NCBI RefSeq assembly: GCF_022414595.1
Contig: NZ_JADWYO010000045.1
Span: forward strand, 1-50,523
DNA from: Streptomyces sp. MUM 203J
Lineage (GTDB): Bacteria > Actinomycetota > Actinomycetes > Streptomycetales > Streptomycetaceae
Length of the DNA stretch: 50,523 nucleotides
Direction: 5' to 3'
Part shown: in pieces, positions 25,909 through 33,465 of the stretch
Numbering within the stretch: position 1 is the first letter of the stretch
How the letters are laid out: every line of letters starts with the position of its first letter
Notes under the pieces: generated by a model
What the model saw: the letters and a program-made list of their open reading frames with translations, nothing else
What the model was told of the DNA's origin: nothing
Databases searched by the model: none
Translations under genes and position numbers: made by a program

Positions 25909-27210
25909 TTACCGGATGTGGCCGTCGCCCGTGACGATGTACTTGGTGGACGTGAGTTCCGGCAGGCCCATCGGGCCCCGGGCGTGCAGCTTCTGCGTGG
26001 AGATGCCGATCTCCGCACCGAAGCCGAACTGACCACCGTCCGTGAACCGCGTCGAGGCGTTCACGGCCACCGTCGTCGAGTCGACCAACTGGGTGAAGCG
26101 CCGGGCGGCGGCCTGGGAGGTGGTGACGATCGCCTCGGTGTGGCCGGAGGTCCACAGCCGGATGTGGGCGACGGCGGCGTCCAGCGAGTCGACGACGGCC
26201 GCGGCGATGTCGTACGACAGGTACTCGGTCTCCCAGTCCTCGGCGGTCGCCGGAACCACCATGGCCTTCGATCCTCCGGCAAGCCCCACGACCCGCTCGT
26301 CGCCGTGGACGGTGACGCCCGCCTCGGCCAGCGCGTCCAGGGCGCGCGGCAGGAACTCCTCCGCGATGTCCTGGTGGACGAGCAGGGTCTCGGCGGCGTT
26401 GCAGACGCTCACCCGCTGGGCCTTGGAGTTGACCAGGATGTCGACCGCCATGTCGAGATCGGCCTCGGCGTCCACGTACACATGGCAGTTGCCGGTGCCG
26501 GTCTCGATGACGGGGACCGTGGACTCCTCGACGACCGTGCGGATCAGGGAGGCGCCGCCGCGCGGGATCAGGACGTCGACCAGGCCGCGGGCCCGCATCA
26601 GCTCCCGCACCGAGTCGCGGGACTCGCCGGGCACCAGCTGCACGGCGTCGGCGGGAAGCCCGGCGCCGCCGACGGCGTCCCGCAGGACCCGCACCAGCGC
26701 CGTGTTGGAGGCGTACGCGGAGGACGAGCCGCGCAGCAGCACGGCGTTGCCGGCCTTCAGGCACAGCGCCGCCGCGTCGACCGTCACATTCGGCCGGGCC
26801 TCGTAGATGATGCCGACGACGCCCAGCGGGACGCGGACCTGACGCAGGTCGAGACCGTTGGGGAGGGTCGAGCCGCGGACGACCTCCCCGACCGGGTCGG
26901 GCAGCGCGGCGACATGGCGGACGTCGGCGGCGATGGCGCGGACCCGCTCGGGGGTGAGCGTCAGCCGGTCGATGACCGACTCGGGGGTGCCCGCCTCCCG
27001 GGCCTTCGCCACGTCCTCGGCGTTGGCCTGGACGATCTCGGCCGTACGGACTTCCAGGGCGTCGGCCACGGCGAGCAGGGCGTCGTCCTTGGCCGCGCGC
27101 GGCAGTGGCGCGATCTCGGCGGCGGCTGCCCGGGCCCGGTAGGCGGCCTGGGTGACCGGCGTCATGTTGTCGTACGGGTTGATCGGCGGAGAGGCGGAGT
27201 GCGAGCTCAT
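25909..27210 (-). CDS. proA: Glutamate-5-semialdehyde dehydrogenase (gamma-glutamyl phosphate reductase)
   Basis: 433 residues. It reduces gamma-glutamyl phosphate to glutamate semialdehyde in proline synthesis. LGVVGIIYEARPNVTVDAAALCLKAGNAVLLRGSS is the ProA NADP-binding region, QRVSVCNAAETLLV contains the catalytic Cys, and TRFTDGGQFGFGAEIGISTQKLHARGPMGL is the conserved C-terminal block. I chose the ATG at 27210 (MSSHSASPPINPYDN), because a -10-like box ends 6 nt before it. proB lies upstream on the same strand with one small gene between. Confidence 0.97.
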   Translation of the reverse strand: MSSHSASPPINPYDNMTPVTQAAYRARAAAAEIAPLPRAAKDDALLAVADALEVRTAEIVQANAEDVAKAREAGTPESVIDRLTLTPERVRAIAADVRHVAALPDPVGEVVRGSTLPNGLDLRQVRVPLGVVGIIYEARPNVTVDAAALCLKAGNAVLLRGSSSAYASNTALVRVLRDAVGGAGLPADAVQLVPGESRDSVRELMRARGLVDVLIPRGGASLIRTVVEESTVPVIETGTGNCHVYVDAEADLDMAVDILVNSKAQRVSVCNAAETLLVHQDIAEEFLPRALDALAEAGVTVHGDERVVGLAGGSKAMVVPATAEDWETEYLSYDIAAAVVDSLDAAVAHIRLWTSGHTEAIVTTSQAAARRFTQLVDSTTVAVNASTRFTDGGQFGFGAEIGISTQKLHARGPMGLPELTSTKYIVTGDGHIR

Positions 27211-27216
27211 ATCCGC

Positions 27217-27222
27217 AGGGTA
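27217..27222 (-). promoter_or_regulatory. -10 box TACCCT of proA, probable leaderless start
   Basis: Minus-strand TACCCT, 6 nt (GCGGAT), then the ATG at 27210; no ribosome-binding site. Confidence 0.4.
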
Positions 27223-27343
27223 ATGCGCCCGCGCCGGGCGCCCCTCATGCCTCCTGCCCCGTCCCGCCCTGCGAGACGGCAGGAGACCGGCGCAAGACGG
27301 TACGGGAGAGCCCGGTCCGGCCGGCACCCGCCCGTCGGCCTCC

Positions 27344-27862
27344 TCAGTAAGGGTGGACGCCCACCGGTGAGGCGGGCGGCGGGCCGTAACCCTCGGCCAC
27401 GCGCTGGTGATAGGTCTCGCGGTCGATGACCTCCAGCCCGACGATCTCCCACGGCGGCAGCTTCGCGGTGTGCCGGTGCTCACCCCACAGCCGGAGCGCC
27501 ACGGCCGCGGCGTCGTGCAGGTCGCGGGCCTCCTCCCAGTAGCGGATCTCGGCGTGATCGGCGGCGTACCTGCTGGTCAGCAGGAAGGGGTGGTCGTGGG
27601 CGAGCTGTTCGAGAGCCCGCCGGACCTCGTTCAGCGGGGCCTCCCGGCCCGACACGCTGAGCGTGATGTGCCACAGACGGGACACCGACCGGTCCCGCGC
27701 GGACTCACCCGCGCCGGTGGCCGAGACGGCTCCGGCGCCGCCGTCCGTACCGCCGGCACCGGCCAGCCGCCGGCCCTCGCCGAAATCGGCCCCCGCCTCG
27801 ACACTCGTCAAGGCGCGTTCGGTCGTCCCGCGGGGCCCGGCCCCTGGGCGCGGTCGTCTCAC
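27344..27862 (-). CDS. Conserved protein of unknown function between proB and proA
   Basis: 172 residues from GTG 27862, chosen because AGGAGG lies exactly 6 nt upstream. The first ~60 residues are Arg/Gly/Ala-rich and look disordered. The compact part begins around SRLWHITLSVSGREAPLNEVRRALEQLAHDHPFLLTSRYAADHAEIRYWEEARDLHDAAAVALRLWGEHR and ends PPASPVGVHPY. The alternation of strand and helix, and the absence of membrane or secretion signals, suggest a small cytoplasmic alpha/beta domain. GTG 27685, at the start of the compact part, could be an alternative start. Its position between proB and proA is the only functional clue. Confidence 0.75.
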   Translation of the reverse strand: MRRPRPGAGPRGTTERALTSVEAGADFGEGRRLAGAGGTDGGAGAVSATGAGESARDRSVSRLWHITLSVSGREAPLNEVRRALEQLAHDHPFLLTSRYAADHAEIRYWEEARDLHDAAAVALRLWGEHRHTAKLPPWEIVGLEVIDRETYHQRVAEGYGPPPASPVGVHPY

Positions 27863-27985
27863 CGGCGGCCTCCTGTTGATGCGTTCTCCTGCTGTCACCC
27901 CGCCTTACCCCCCAGACAAAGTTGACCAGCCCCGGACGGGGCATGGGGCCGTTTTGGGGAAGGTCTCGACGGGTTGACCGTACTT

Positions 27986-29170
27986 TCAGCCGTTCCAGGG
28001 GTGCAGTACGACCAGATCGTCCCTGTGTACGACTTCTCTCTCGTATGCCGGACCCAGTTCCTTCGCCAGGTCTCGGGTGGAACGTCCCAGCAGCTGCGGG
28101 AGCTCCTTCGCGTCGAAGCTGACCAGCCCCCGGGCGACGAGCCGCCCGTCGGTGTCGCGCATCTCGACCGGGTCGCCCGCCCCGAACTCGCCCTCCACCG
28201 CGGCGATTCCGGCGGGCAGCAGCGACTTCTTGCCGTGCACGACGGCGCGTACGGCTCCGTCGTCGAGCGTGAGGGTGCCGGTCGGGGCCGAGGCATGGGC
28301 GAGCCACAGCAGACGGCCCGCCGAGCGGCGCCCGGTGGGGTGGAAGTACGTGCCGGTGTCGCGCCCCGCGAGAGCGTCGGCGGCGCGGCTGGCGGAGGTG
28401 AGCACCACGGGGATCCCGGCGCCCGCGGCGATCCGGGAGGCCTCGACCTTGGTGACCATGCCGCCGGTGCCGACCCCGGCCTTTCCGACGGAGCCGATCT
28501 CCACCCCGGCGAGGTCCTCCGGGCCGCGGACCTCCTCGATCCGGGACGTGCCGGGCCTGCTGGGGTCGCCGTCGTACAGCCCGTCGACGTCGGAGAGCAG
28601 CACCAGCAGGTCGGCGCGGACGAGGTGGGCGACGAGCGCGGCGAGCCGGTCGTTGTCCCCGAACCGGATCTCGTCCGTGGCGACGGTGTCGTTCTCGTTG
28701 ACGATCGGGAAGGCGCCCATGGACAGCAGCTGGTCCAGGGTGCGGTAGGCGTTGCGGTAGTGGGCGCGGCGGCTCATGTCGTCGCCGGTGAGCAGCACCT
28801 GGCCGACGCGGACGCCGTAGCGGGCGAAGGAGGCGGTGTAGCGGGCGACGAGGAGGCCCTGCCCGACGCTGGCCGCGGCCTGCTGGCCGGCGAGGTCGTG
28901 GGGGCGGCGGGTGAGGCCGAGCGGGGCGAGACCTGCAGCGATGGCGCCGGAGGAGACGAGGACTATCTCCCGGGAGGCGGCCGGGCCGCCGCCCGGGCCG
29001 GTGCCCCTGACCTTCGCCATCACGTCGACGAGCGCGTCGACGCGGTCGGCGTCGAGTCCGCCGGAGGCGGTGGTCAGCGAGGAGGATCCCACCTTGACGA
29101 CGATCCTGCGGGCTTCCGTCACCTGCTGCCGGGCCACTGCCTGTGCCACTGTCTGCCTTGCCGTTGTCAC
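27986..29170 (-). CDS. proB: Glutamate 5-kinase
   Basis: 394 residues. It phosphorylates glutamate in the first step of proline synthesis. The amino-acid-kinase domain carries RRIVVKVGSSSLT, VLVSSGAIAAGLAPLGL, VNENDTVATDEIRFGDNDRLAALVA and GTGGMVTKVEA. A C-terminal PUA domain follows (VHGKKSLLPAGIAAVEGEFGAGDPVEMRDTDGRLVARGLVSFDAKEL). GTG 29170 is chosen because a TAGATT -10 box ends 6 nt upstream; GTGs 21 to 48 bases downstream are alternatives giving a shorter N-terminus. It is separated from obgE by the 29.3-35.6 kb wall-polymer set. Confidence 0.96.
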   Translation of the reverse strand: MTTARQTVAQAVARQQVTEARRIVVKVGSSSLTTASGGLDADRVDALVDVMAKVRGTGPGGGPAASREIVLVSSGAIAAGLAPLGLTRRPHDLAGQQAAASVGQGLLVARYTASFARYGVRVGQVLLTGDDMSRRAHYRNAYRTLDQLLSMGAFPIVNENDTVATDEIRFGDNDRLAALVAHLVRADLLVLLSDVDGLYDGDPSRPGTSRIEEVRGPEDLAGVEIGSVGKAGVGTGGMVTKVEASRIAAGAGIPVVLTSASRAADALAGRDTGTYFHPTGRRSAGRLLWLAHASAPTGTLTLDDGAVRAVVHGKKSLLPAGIAAVEGEFGAGDPVEMRDTDGRLVARGLVSFDAKELPQLLGRSTRDLAKELGPAYEREVVHRDDLVVLHPWNG

Positions 29171-29176
29171 GTGCTG

Positions 29177-29182
29177 AATCTA
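29177..29182 (-). promoter_or_regulatory. -10 box TAGATT of proB, probable leaderless start
   Basis: Minus-strand TAGATT, 6 nt (CAGCAC), then GTG 29170; no ribosome-binding site. TAGATT is close to the favoured Streptomyces -10 sequence TAGRAT. Confidence 0.5.
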
Positions 29183-29317
29183 CGCGAACCAGGGCGGCCG
29201 ACGCGCCTTCGTTTCATCGGATGGACAGCTTTCCGGACAGCTTTCCGGCCCGGTTCCACAACGGAACCGGGCCGGTCTCCCCACACCGCGCCGTCCCGTG
29301 AGCCGCCGGCCGCGGCC

Positions 29318-31552
29318 TCAGCCCACCGGCGTCGTCTCGGCGTCACCGGCCGCGTCCTGCGCGGCCTTCACGATCTCGGCGTCGCCCTCGGGGTCCGCGC
29401 CCGCGCGGGGAGCGGATGCCGGAGCCGCCCCGGTCCCGTCCGTGTCGTCGTCCGTCGCGGAGACGGGGGCGGACGCGGCCGGCGCGCCGTCCTCGCGGTC
29501 CAGTTCCCCGAGCCGCTGCCCGGCCAGCCGCCGCGCGACGCCTTCGTTGCGGGCCTCCGCCTTGGCGGCCAGTGCGCGCACCGCCGCGTTGAACTGCTCC
29601 ATGGACGTGGGTTCGTCCGGGCCCAGCAGGTAGCGCTTGAGGTCGCGCCGGTCCTGCGCCAGCCTGTCGGCGGCCGGGTCGGCCACCGCGGCCAGCAGCT
29701 CGTCCAGCCCGGCGGCGCCGTTGTCCAGGATGACGGCGGCGCGCACCGCGGTGTTCTGCTGCTTGAACTCCTCGGCGCCGACCGCCGCGGAGTCGGTCAC
29801 CGCGTACGGCTTGCCGCTCGCGATGAAGTCGGAGACGACACTCGAGATGTCGGAGACCATCGCGTCGGACTCGTTGAAGCAGTCGTACAGTTTCGGCTCG
29901 GCGCCGGTGACCACCCGGTGCTCCCACCAGCCGAAGGACCGCCAGTAGGCGTCGTTCCATTCGGCGCGCAGCCGCTTGATCTCCGCGAGGCGGTGCGGGT
30001 CGGCGAGGGAGGTGCGGGAGGTCTCGGCCTCGTCGGCGCCGTCGCGGCCGGTGTGGGCGAGCGCTTCGAGGCGGGCCTCGATACGGACCAGGTCGGCGCG
30101 GGCGGCGGCCTGACCGGCCTCCGCGGCGGCGCTCTCCTTCGCCCAGCGCGGCTCGGCGGCGCGGCGGGTGTTGGCCTCCGCGATCATCGCCTTGATGCGC
30201 CTGTCGGCCGCCGCGGCCTTCTTGTCGACGATGCCGGTGAAGGGGTGCGGCTTGTAGACGACCCGGACCGGGGCGGCGGCGTCGAGCAGCCGCCGGACGA
30301 TGTTCTCCCCGGCCGACATCAGTGAGGTGTTGCCCGGATTGCCGTCCCAGCCCTCCCAGGTGGGGGCGTACAGCACGGTGGGGACGGCGTTCTTCGGAGT
30401 GCCGGTCCACGACTGGATGGGAGCGAGCTGCGGGCGCCCGACCTCGACGATGTCCTCGTCCCGGACACCGACGTCCGCGAGGGCGTAGCGGTCGCGCCCC
30501 GCCCGGCCTGCGGTCCAGACCTCGTCGTACACCTTGGAGTACGGGTTGACGCTGGCGAGCTTGTCGCTGTCGCCGTGGCCGATGAAGACGTGCTTCATGT
30601 TCGGCTCGCGCAGCATGTGGATGTTCTTGCCGACGTTGGCGGCGTACAGCGCGACGCGGATCGTCGACAGGTCCATGGCCATCAGGTGCTGGGCGCCGGG
30701 GACGCACAGCACTGGCACGTTCGTGTCACCGAGCTTCTGGACGAGCTTCCGCTCACGCATGATGATGATCGGCCGCCCGTCGATCTCCTCCATGGTCTCC
30801 AGCCACATGTTGACCTGGTACGCGGAGTCGGCGGAGCCGGAGAAGTAGAGCGCGACGGTCGGCTGGTACTCGCCCAGCCAGGCGTCGACGGCCTTGAACA
30901 CCGCGGCAGCCGAGGGCGCGCGCCGCTTGCGGCGCAGGTACGGGGCCAGGATCAGCGTGTTGAGGACGGCGAGGCCCAGGGTGGCGGCGACACCGGCGTA
31001 CGCGAGGACGTCCTGGCCGGTGGCGACGGCGGCGATGACACCGACCACGGCGAACACGTCGAGGTGCAGCATCTTCTCGCCGGCGCGGTGCAGCAGGACG
31101 CGCGGCGGCGCGTCGGGGATGCGCACGGCGTGCAGGTCGATGTTGCGGGTGGCGATCGGCAGGGTGCGGCGCAGCTGGATCAGCTGGGTGAGGGCGCCGT
31201 GCGGAGCCTGGAGCGCGTAGAAGAGCAGGAACCCGGCAACCGCGGCGTAGAACACGGGCTGCTCGGCCAGGCCCTCACGGGCCAGGAGCAGGACGAGCAG
31301 CAGCTGGCGCAGCAGGAAGCGGATGGACACACCGGCCCGCACCCGGCCGAGGCGGTTGATCAGGTAGCTGCGCCTCTGGTGGAGGTACCAGTCCGCGAGG
31401 TAGGTCACGGCACCAGCGGCCGTGAACAGCCAGAGGTTCGGGATCAGCGCGGCGAGCATGACTGCCGGGTAGCCGACTCCCAGAAGGAGGACAGCCGCGG
31501 TCAGCTCCGCCCCACTGCCCACGCGGGCCAGGCGAATGGCGGTCGAAATCAC
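29318..31552 (-). CDS. Membrane TagF-like CDP-polyol phosphotransferase
   Basis: 744 residues. The N-terminal ~220 residues contain about six membrane helices, unusual because TagF enzymes are normally peripheral. The rest is TagF-like: HVFIGHGDSDKLASVNPYSKVYDEVWTAG with the catalytic-type His, TVLYAPTWEGWDGN, RVVYKPHPF, and DAMVSDISSVVSDFIASGKP with the conserved S-D-x-S-S. Such enzymes polymerise glycerol- or ribitol-phosphate from CDP-activated donors into wall teichoic acid. A ~110-residue helical, Arg/Ala-rich insertion lies within the catalytic half. The C-terminus is acidic and disordered. The GTG start at 31552 has only a distant GGAG. The adjacent gene probably supplies the CDP-polyol. 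Confidence 0.88.
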   Translation of the reverse strand: MISTAIRLARVGSGAELTAAVLLLGVGYPAVMLAALIPNLWLFTAAGAVTYLADWYLHQRRSYLINRLGRVRAGVSIRFLLRQLLLVLLLAREGLAEQPVFYAAVAGFLLFYALQAPHGALTQLIQLRRTLPIATRNIDLHAVRIPDAPPRVLLHRAGEKMLHLDVFAVVGVIAAVATGQDVLAYAGVAATLGLAVLNTLILAPYLRRKRRAPSAAAVFKAVDAWLGEYQPTVALYFSGSADSAYQVNMWLETMEEIDGRPIIIMRERKLVQKLGDTNVPVLCVPGAQHLMAMDLSTIRVALYAANVGKNIHMLREPNMKHVFIGHGDSDKLASVNPYSKVYDEVWTAGRAGRDRYALADVGVRDEDIVEVGRPQLAPIQSWTGTPKNAVPTVLYAPTWEGWDGNPGNTSLMSAGENIVRRLLDAAAPVRVVYKPHPFTGIVDKKAAAADRRIKAMIAEANTRRAAEPRWAKESAAAEAGQAAARADLVRIEARLEALAHTGRDGADEAETSRTSLADPHRLAEIKRLRAEWNDAYWRSFGWWEHRVVTGAEPKLYDCFNESDAMVSDISSVVSDFIASGKPYAVTDSAAVGAEEFKQQNTAVRAAVILDNGAAGLDELLAAVADPAADRLAQDRRDLKRYLLGPDEPTSMEQFNAAVRALAAKAEARNEGVARRLAGQRLGELDREDGAPAASAPVSATDDDTDGTGAAPASAPRAGADPEGDAEIVKAAQDAAGDAETTPVG

Positions 31553-31592
31553 GTAGAACCTGCTCCAGATCCAGAGGGGACGCCGATTTTGC

Positions 31593-31651
31593 TGACAAGG
31601 CTTCGCACAGGGATGCTCACAAAGCCTTCACAAGGTCTTTCACAAGGCGTC
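31593..31651. repeat. Five 12-nt phased direct repeats upstream of the TagF-like gene
   Basis: On the plus strand the core [TGC][GC]ACA[AG] recurs at 31593, 31605, 31617, 31628 and 31640, a spacing of 12, 12, 11 and 12. The units are TGACAAGGCTTC, GCACAGGGATGC, TCACAAAGCCT, TCACAAGGTCTT and TCACAAGGCGTC. The block lies 41-99 nt upstream of the GTG at 31552, where promoter control elements would sit. Near-helical spacing suggests tandem regulator binding sites. Confidence 0.6.
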
Positions 31652-31678
31652 GGTTCCGTGAAGGTGGGGCTTCACTGA

Positions 31679-31727
31679 CGGGGCCCCCGCACACGCCGTT
31701 CACTTCGGCGCTGAGACGGGGGCCCCG
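31679..31727 (-). terminator. Terminator downstream of the IspD-SDR gene
   Basis: CGGGGCCCCC (31679-31688) pairs exactly with GGGGGCCCCG (31718-31727), with a further small stem in the loop. It lies just after the stop at 31749 on the minus strand, ahead of the TagF-like gene and its repeats. Confidence 0.65.
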
Positions 31728-31748
31728 GGAATTCACGACCAGCGAGTA

Positions 31749-33248
31749 TTACACATCGCCCTGGCGGTCAAGGACCGCGGCCAGGGCCTGCTCGAAGCCG
31801 GATGCCTCGCCCGCGGCACGCGTGGGGTCCTGCTGCCGTACGTCGATCACGTGGCCGGTCAGCTCGGACAGCAGCACGTCCAGGGAGGTGCGGGCCACCG
31901 CCTCGGAGGACAGCAGCGAACCGGCCGGCTCCTGGCCGAACGCCTTCGTCCGCATGGGAGTCGCGGTGCGCTCCGGGTTGACGCAGTTCACGCGGATGCC
32001 GTCCCCTGCCCACTCGTCGGCGAGGGCCTGGGTGAGGTTCACCATGGCGGCCTTGGTGGACGAGTAGAGGCTGTACTCGGCACGGCCCCGGGTGTAGCTG
32101 GAGGAGGTGTAGAGCAGCAGCTGGCCCTTGCTCTCCACCAGGTACTTGTAGGAGGTCCGGGCGATCTGCACGGGCGCCAGGTAGTTGACGTTCAGCGCTT
32201 CCTGGATGGTGGCGTTGTCGGTCTCCGCGAGCTTGCCGATGCGCAGGACGCCGGCGGTGTTGATGACGTAGTCGATACGGCCGGTGTCGGCGTAGGCCTT
32301 GGACAGGGCCTCGTCGATGTGCTCGGGGTTCTCGACGTGGGTGCCGGTGGTGGAGCGGCCCAGCGCGTACACGGCTGCGCCGTAGCGTTCGGCGAGGGCG
32401 GCGATGTCGGCGCCGATGCCGTACGAGCCGCCGAAGACGACGACCGTCTTACCGGTGAGCTGCTCGCGGTAGGCGTCCTCGCCGGCCTGTTCGGGGGCGG
32501 CGGTGGAGGCCAGCTGGAACAGCTTGTCCGCGATGAAGACGTCGACGGGCTGGGTGACCTTCATGTTGTACTCGTCGCCGGGCACGACGTGGATCGGCAC
32601 GTCCGGCAGGTACTTGAGGACCACGGAGCAGTCGTCCGTCGCCTGGAAGTTGGGGTCGCCCGCGGCGACCTCGTACGCCCTGCGGATCGTGGAGAGCTTG
32701 AAGGCCTGCGGGGTCTGGCCGCGGCGCAGCCGGGAGCGGTCCGGGACGTCGGTGATGAACTCGCCGTCCTCACCGTGCGTACGCGTCACGATGATGGTGT
32801 CGGCGGACGGGATGGCCACGTCCACGGCCTGGTAGCGGTCCAGGGCGTCCACACAGTCCTGGATGACGCGCTGCGACAGCAGGGGGCGCACGGCGTCGTG
32901 GAAGAGGACGTTCAGGTCCTCGCCCTCGGCCAGGCCCTCACCGAGGGCGGCGATGGCGCGCTCGGTGGTCTCGTTGCGGGTGGAGCCGCCCTCGACGACC
33001 TTGGTGACCTTGGTGAGCCCGGCCTTGGCGACGATCTTCTCGACGTCCTCGACGAAGCCCGGTGCCATCAGCACGATCACGTCGTCGACACTGTCGGCCT
33101 GCTGGAAGATCGTGAGGGTGTGCTCGATGACGGCCTTGCCTGCGATCTTCAGGAGCTGCTTGGGGATCGCGAGGCCCACACGCTGACCGGTACCCCCGGC
33201 GAGCACGACTGCGGTGGTGCGGGTCTTGGCTTCATGCGGCACGGACAC
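31749..33248 (-). CDS. Bifunctional IspD-like cytidylyltransferase / SDR reductase (CDP-ribitol synthase type)
   Basis: 499 residues. Residues ~12-240 form an IspD/TarI-type cytidylyltransferase: AVVLAGGTGQRVGLAIPKQLLKIAGK, VEGGSTRNETTERAIAAL, LFHDAVRPLLS and the LRRGQTPQAFKLSTIRRAY block. Residues ~260-490 form a short-chain dehydrogenase with the nucleotide loop GGSYGIGAD and active site Tyr-x-x-x-Lys in YSLYSSTKAAM. The same order occurs in fused ribulose-5-phosphate reductase/CDP-ribitol pyrophosphorylases (Bcs1-like). I infer CDP-ribitol or a related CDP-polyol for the neighbouring TagF-like enzyme. It is not the isoprenoid IspD, because of the fusion and context. The GTG at 33248 lacks a strong ribosome-binding site. 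Confidence 0.88.
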   Translation of the reverse strand: MSVPHEAKTRTTAVVLAGGTGQRVGLAIPKQLLKIAGKAVIEHTLTIFQQADSVDDVIVLMAPGFVEDVEKIVAKAGLTKVTKVVEGGSTRNETTERAIAALGEGLAEGEDLNVLFHDAVRPLLSQRVIQDCVDALDRYQAVDVAIPSADTIIVTRTHGEDGEFITDVPDRSRLRRGQTPQAFKLSTIRRAYEVAAGDPNFQATDDCSVVLKYLPDVPIHVVPGDEYNMKVTQPVDVFIADKLFQLASTAAPEQAGEDAYREQLTGKTVVVFGGSYGIGADIAALAERYGAAVYALGRSTTGTHVENPEHIDEALSKAYADTGRIDYVINTAGVLRIGKLAETDNATIQEALNVNYLAPVQIARTSYKYLVESKGQLLLYTSSSYTRGRAEYSLYSSTKAAMVNLTQALADEWAGDGIRVNCVNPERTATPMRTKAFGQEPAGSLLSSEAVARTSLDVLLSELTGHVIDVRQQDPTRAAGEASGFEQALAAVLDRQGDV

Positions 33249-33465
33249 AGAAACGACCTACCTTGGTATGACTGGGGGAACGGGGCGATAGTCGCACTCT
33301 CCGTGACCGCCTCGCAAGGTGGACGGCAGGTGTGCACAACCTGGCCAACACCGGCTGTTCACCGGTGGGACCAGGGTCGTTGGCGGGGCTGGGGCGAGCC
33401 GGGGGCCGGGGCCGGGTGAGCTAGAGCACACGGGCCGGGCACCCTCCGGGCCGGGGCCCCGGGGG

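Noticed and set aside
23570..26764. Minus-strand open frame of 1064 codons
   Set aside because: It covers the amidase, the small membrane protein and part of proA, all of which have clear family motifs in other frames.
27974..30325. Plus-strand open frame of 783 codons
   Set aside because: Antisense to proB and the TagF-like gene; composition is Val/Gly/Arg repeats typical of a reverse-complement shadow.
31593..31651. Phased repeats considered as a CRISPR array
   Set aside because: Units are 12 nt and contiguous without unique spacers, and no cas genes are present.
31749..33248. Assignment as isoprenoid IspD (MEP pathway)
   Set aside because: Fused SDR domain and adjacency to a TagF-like gene fit a CDP-polyol synthase better, and ispF is absent.
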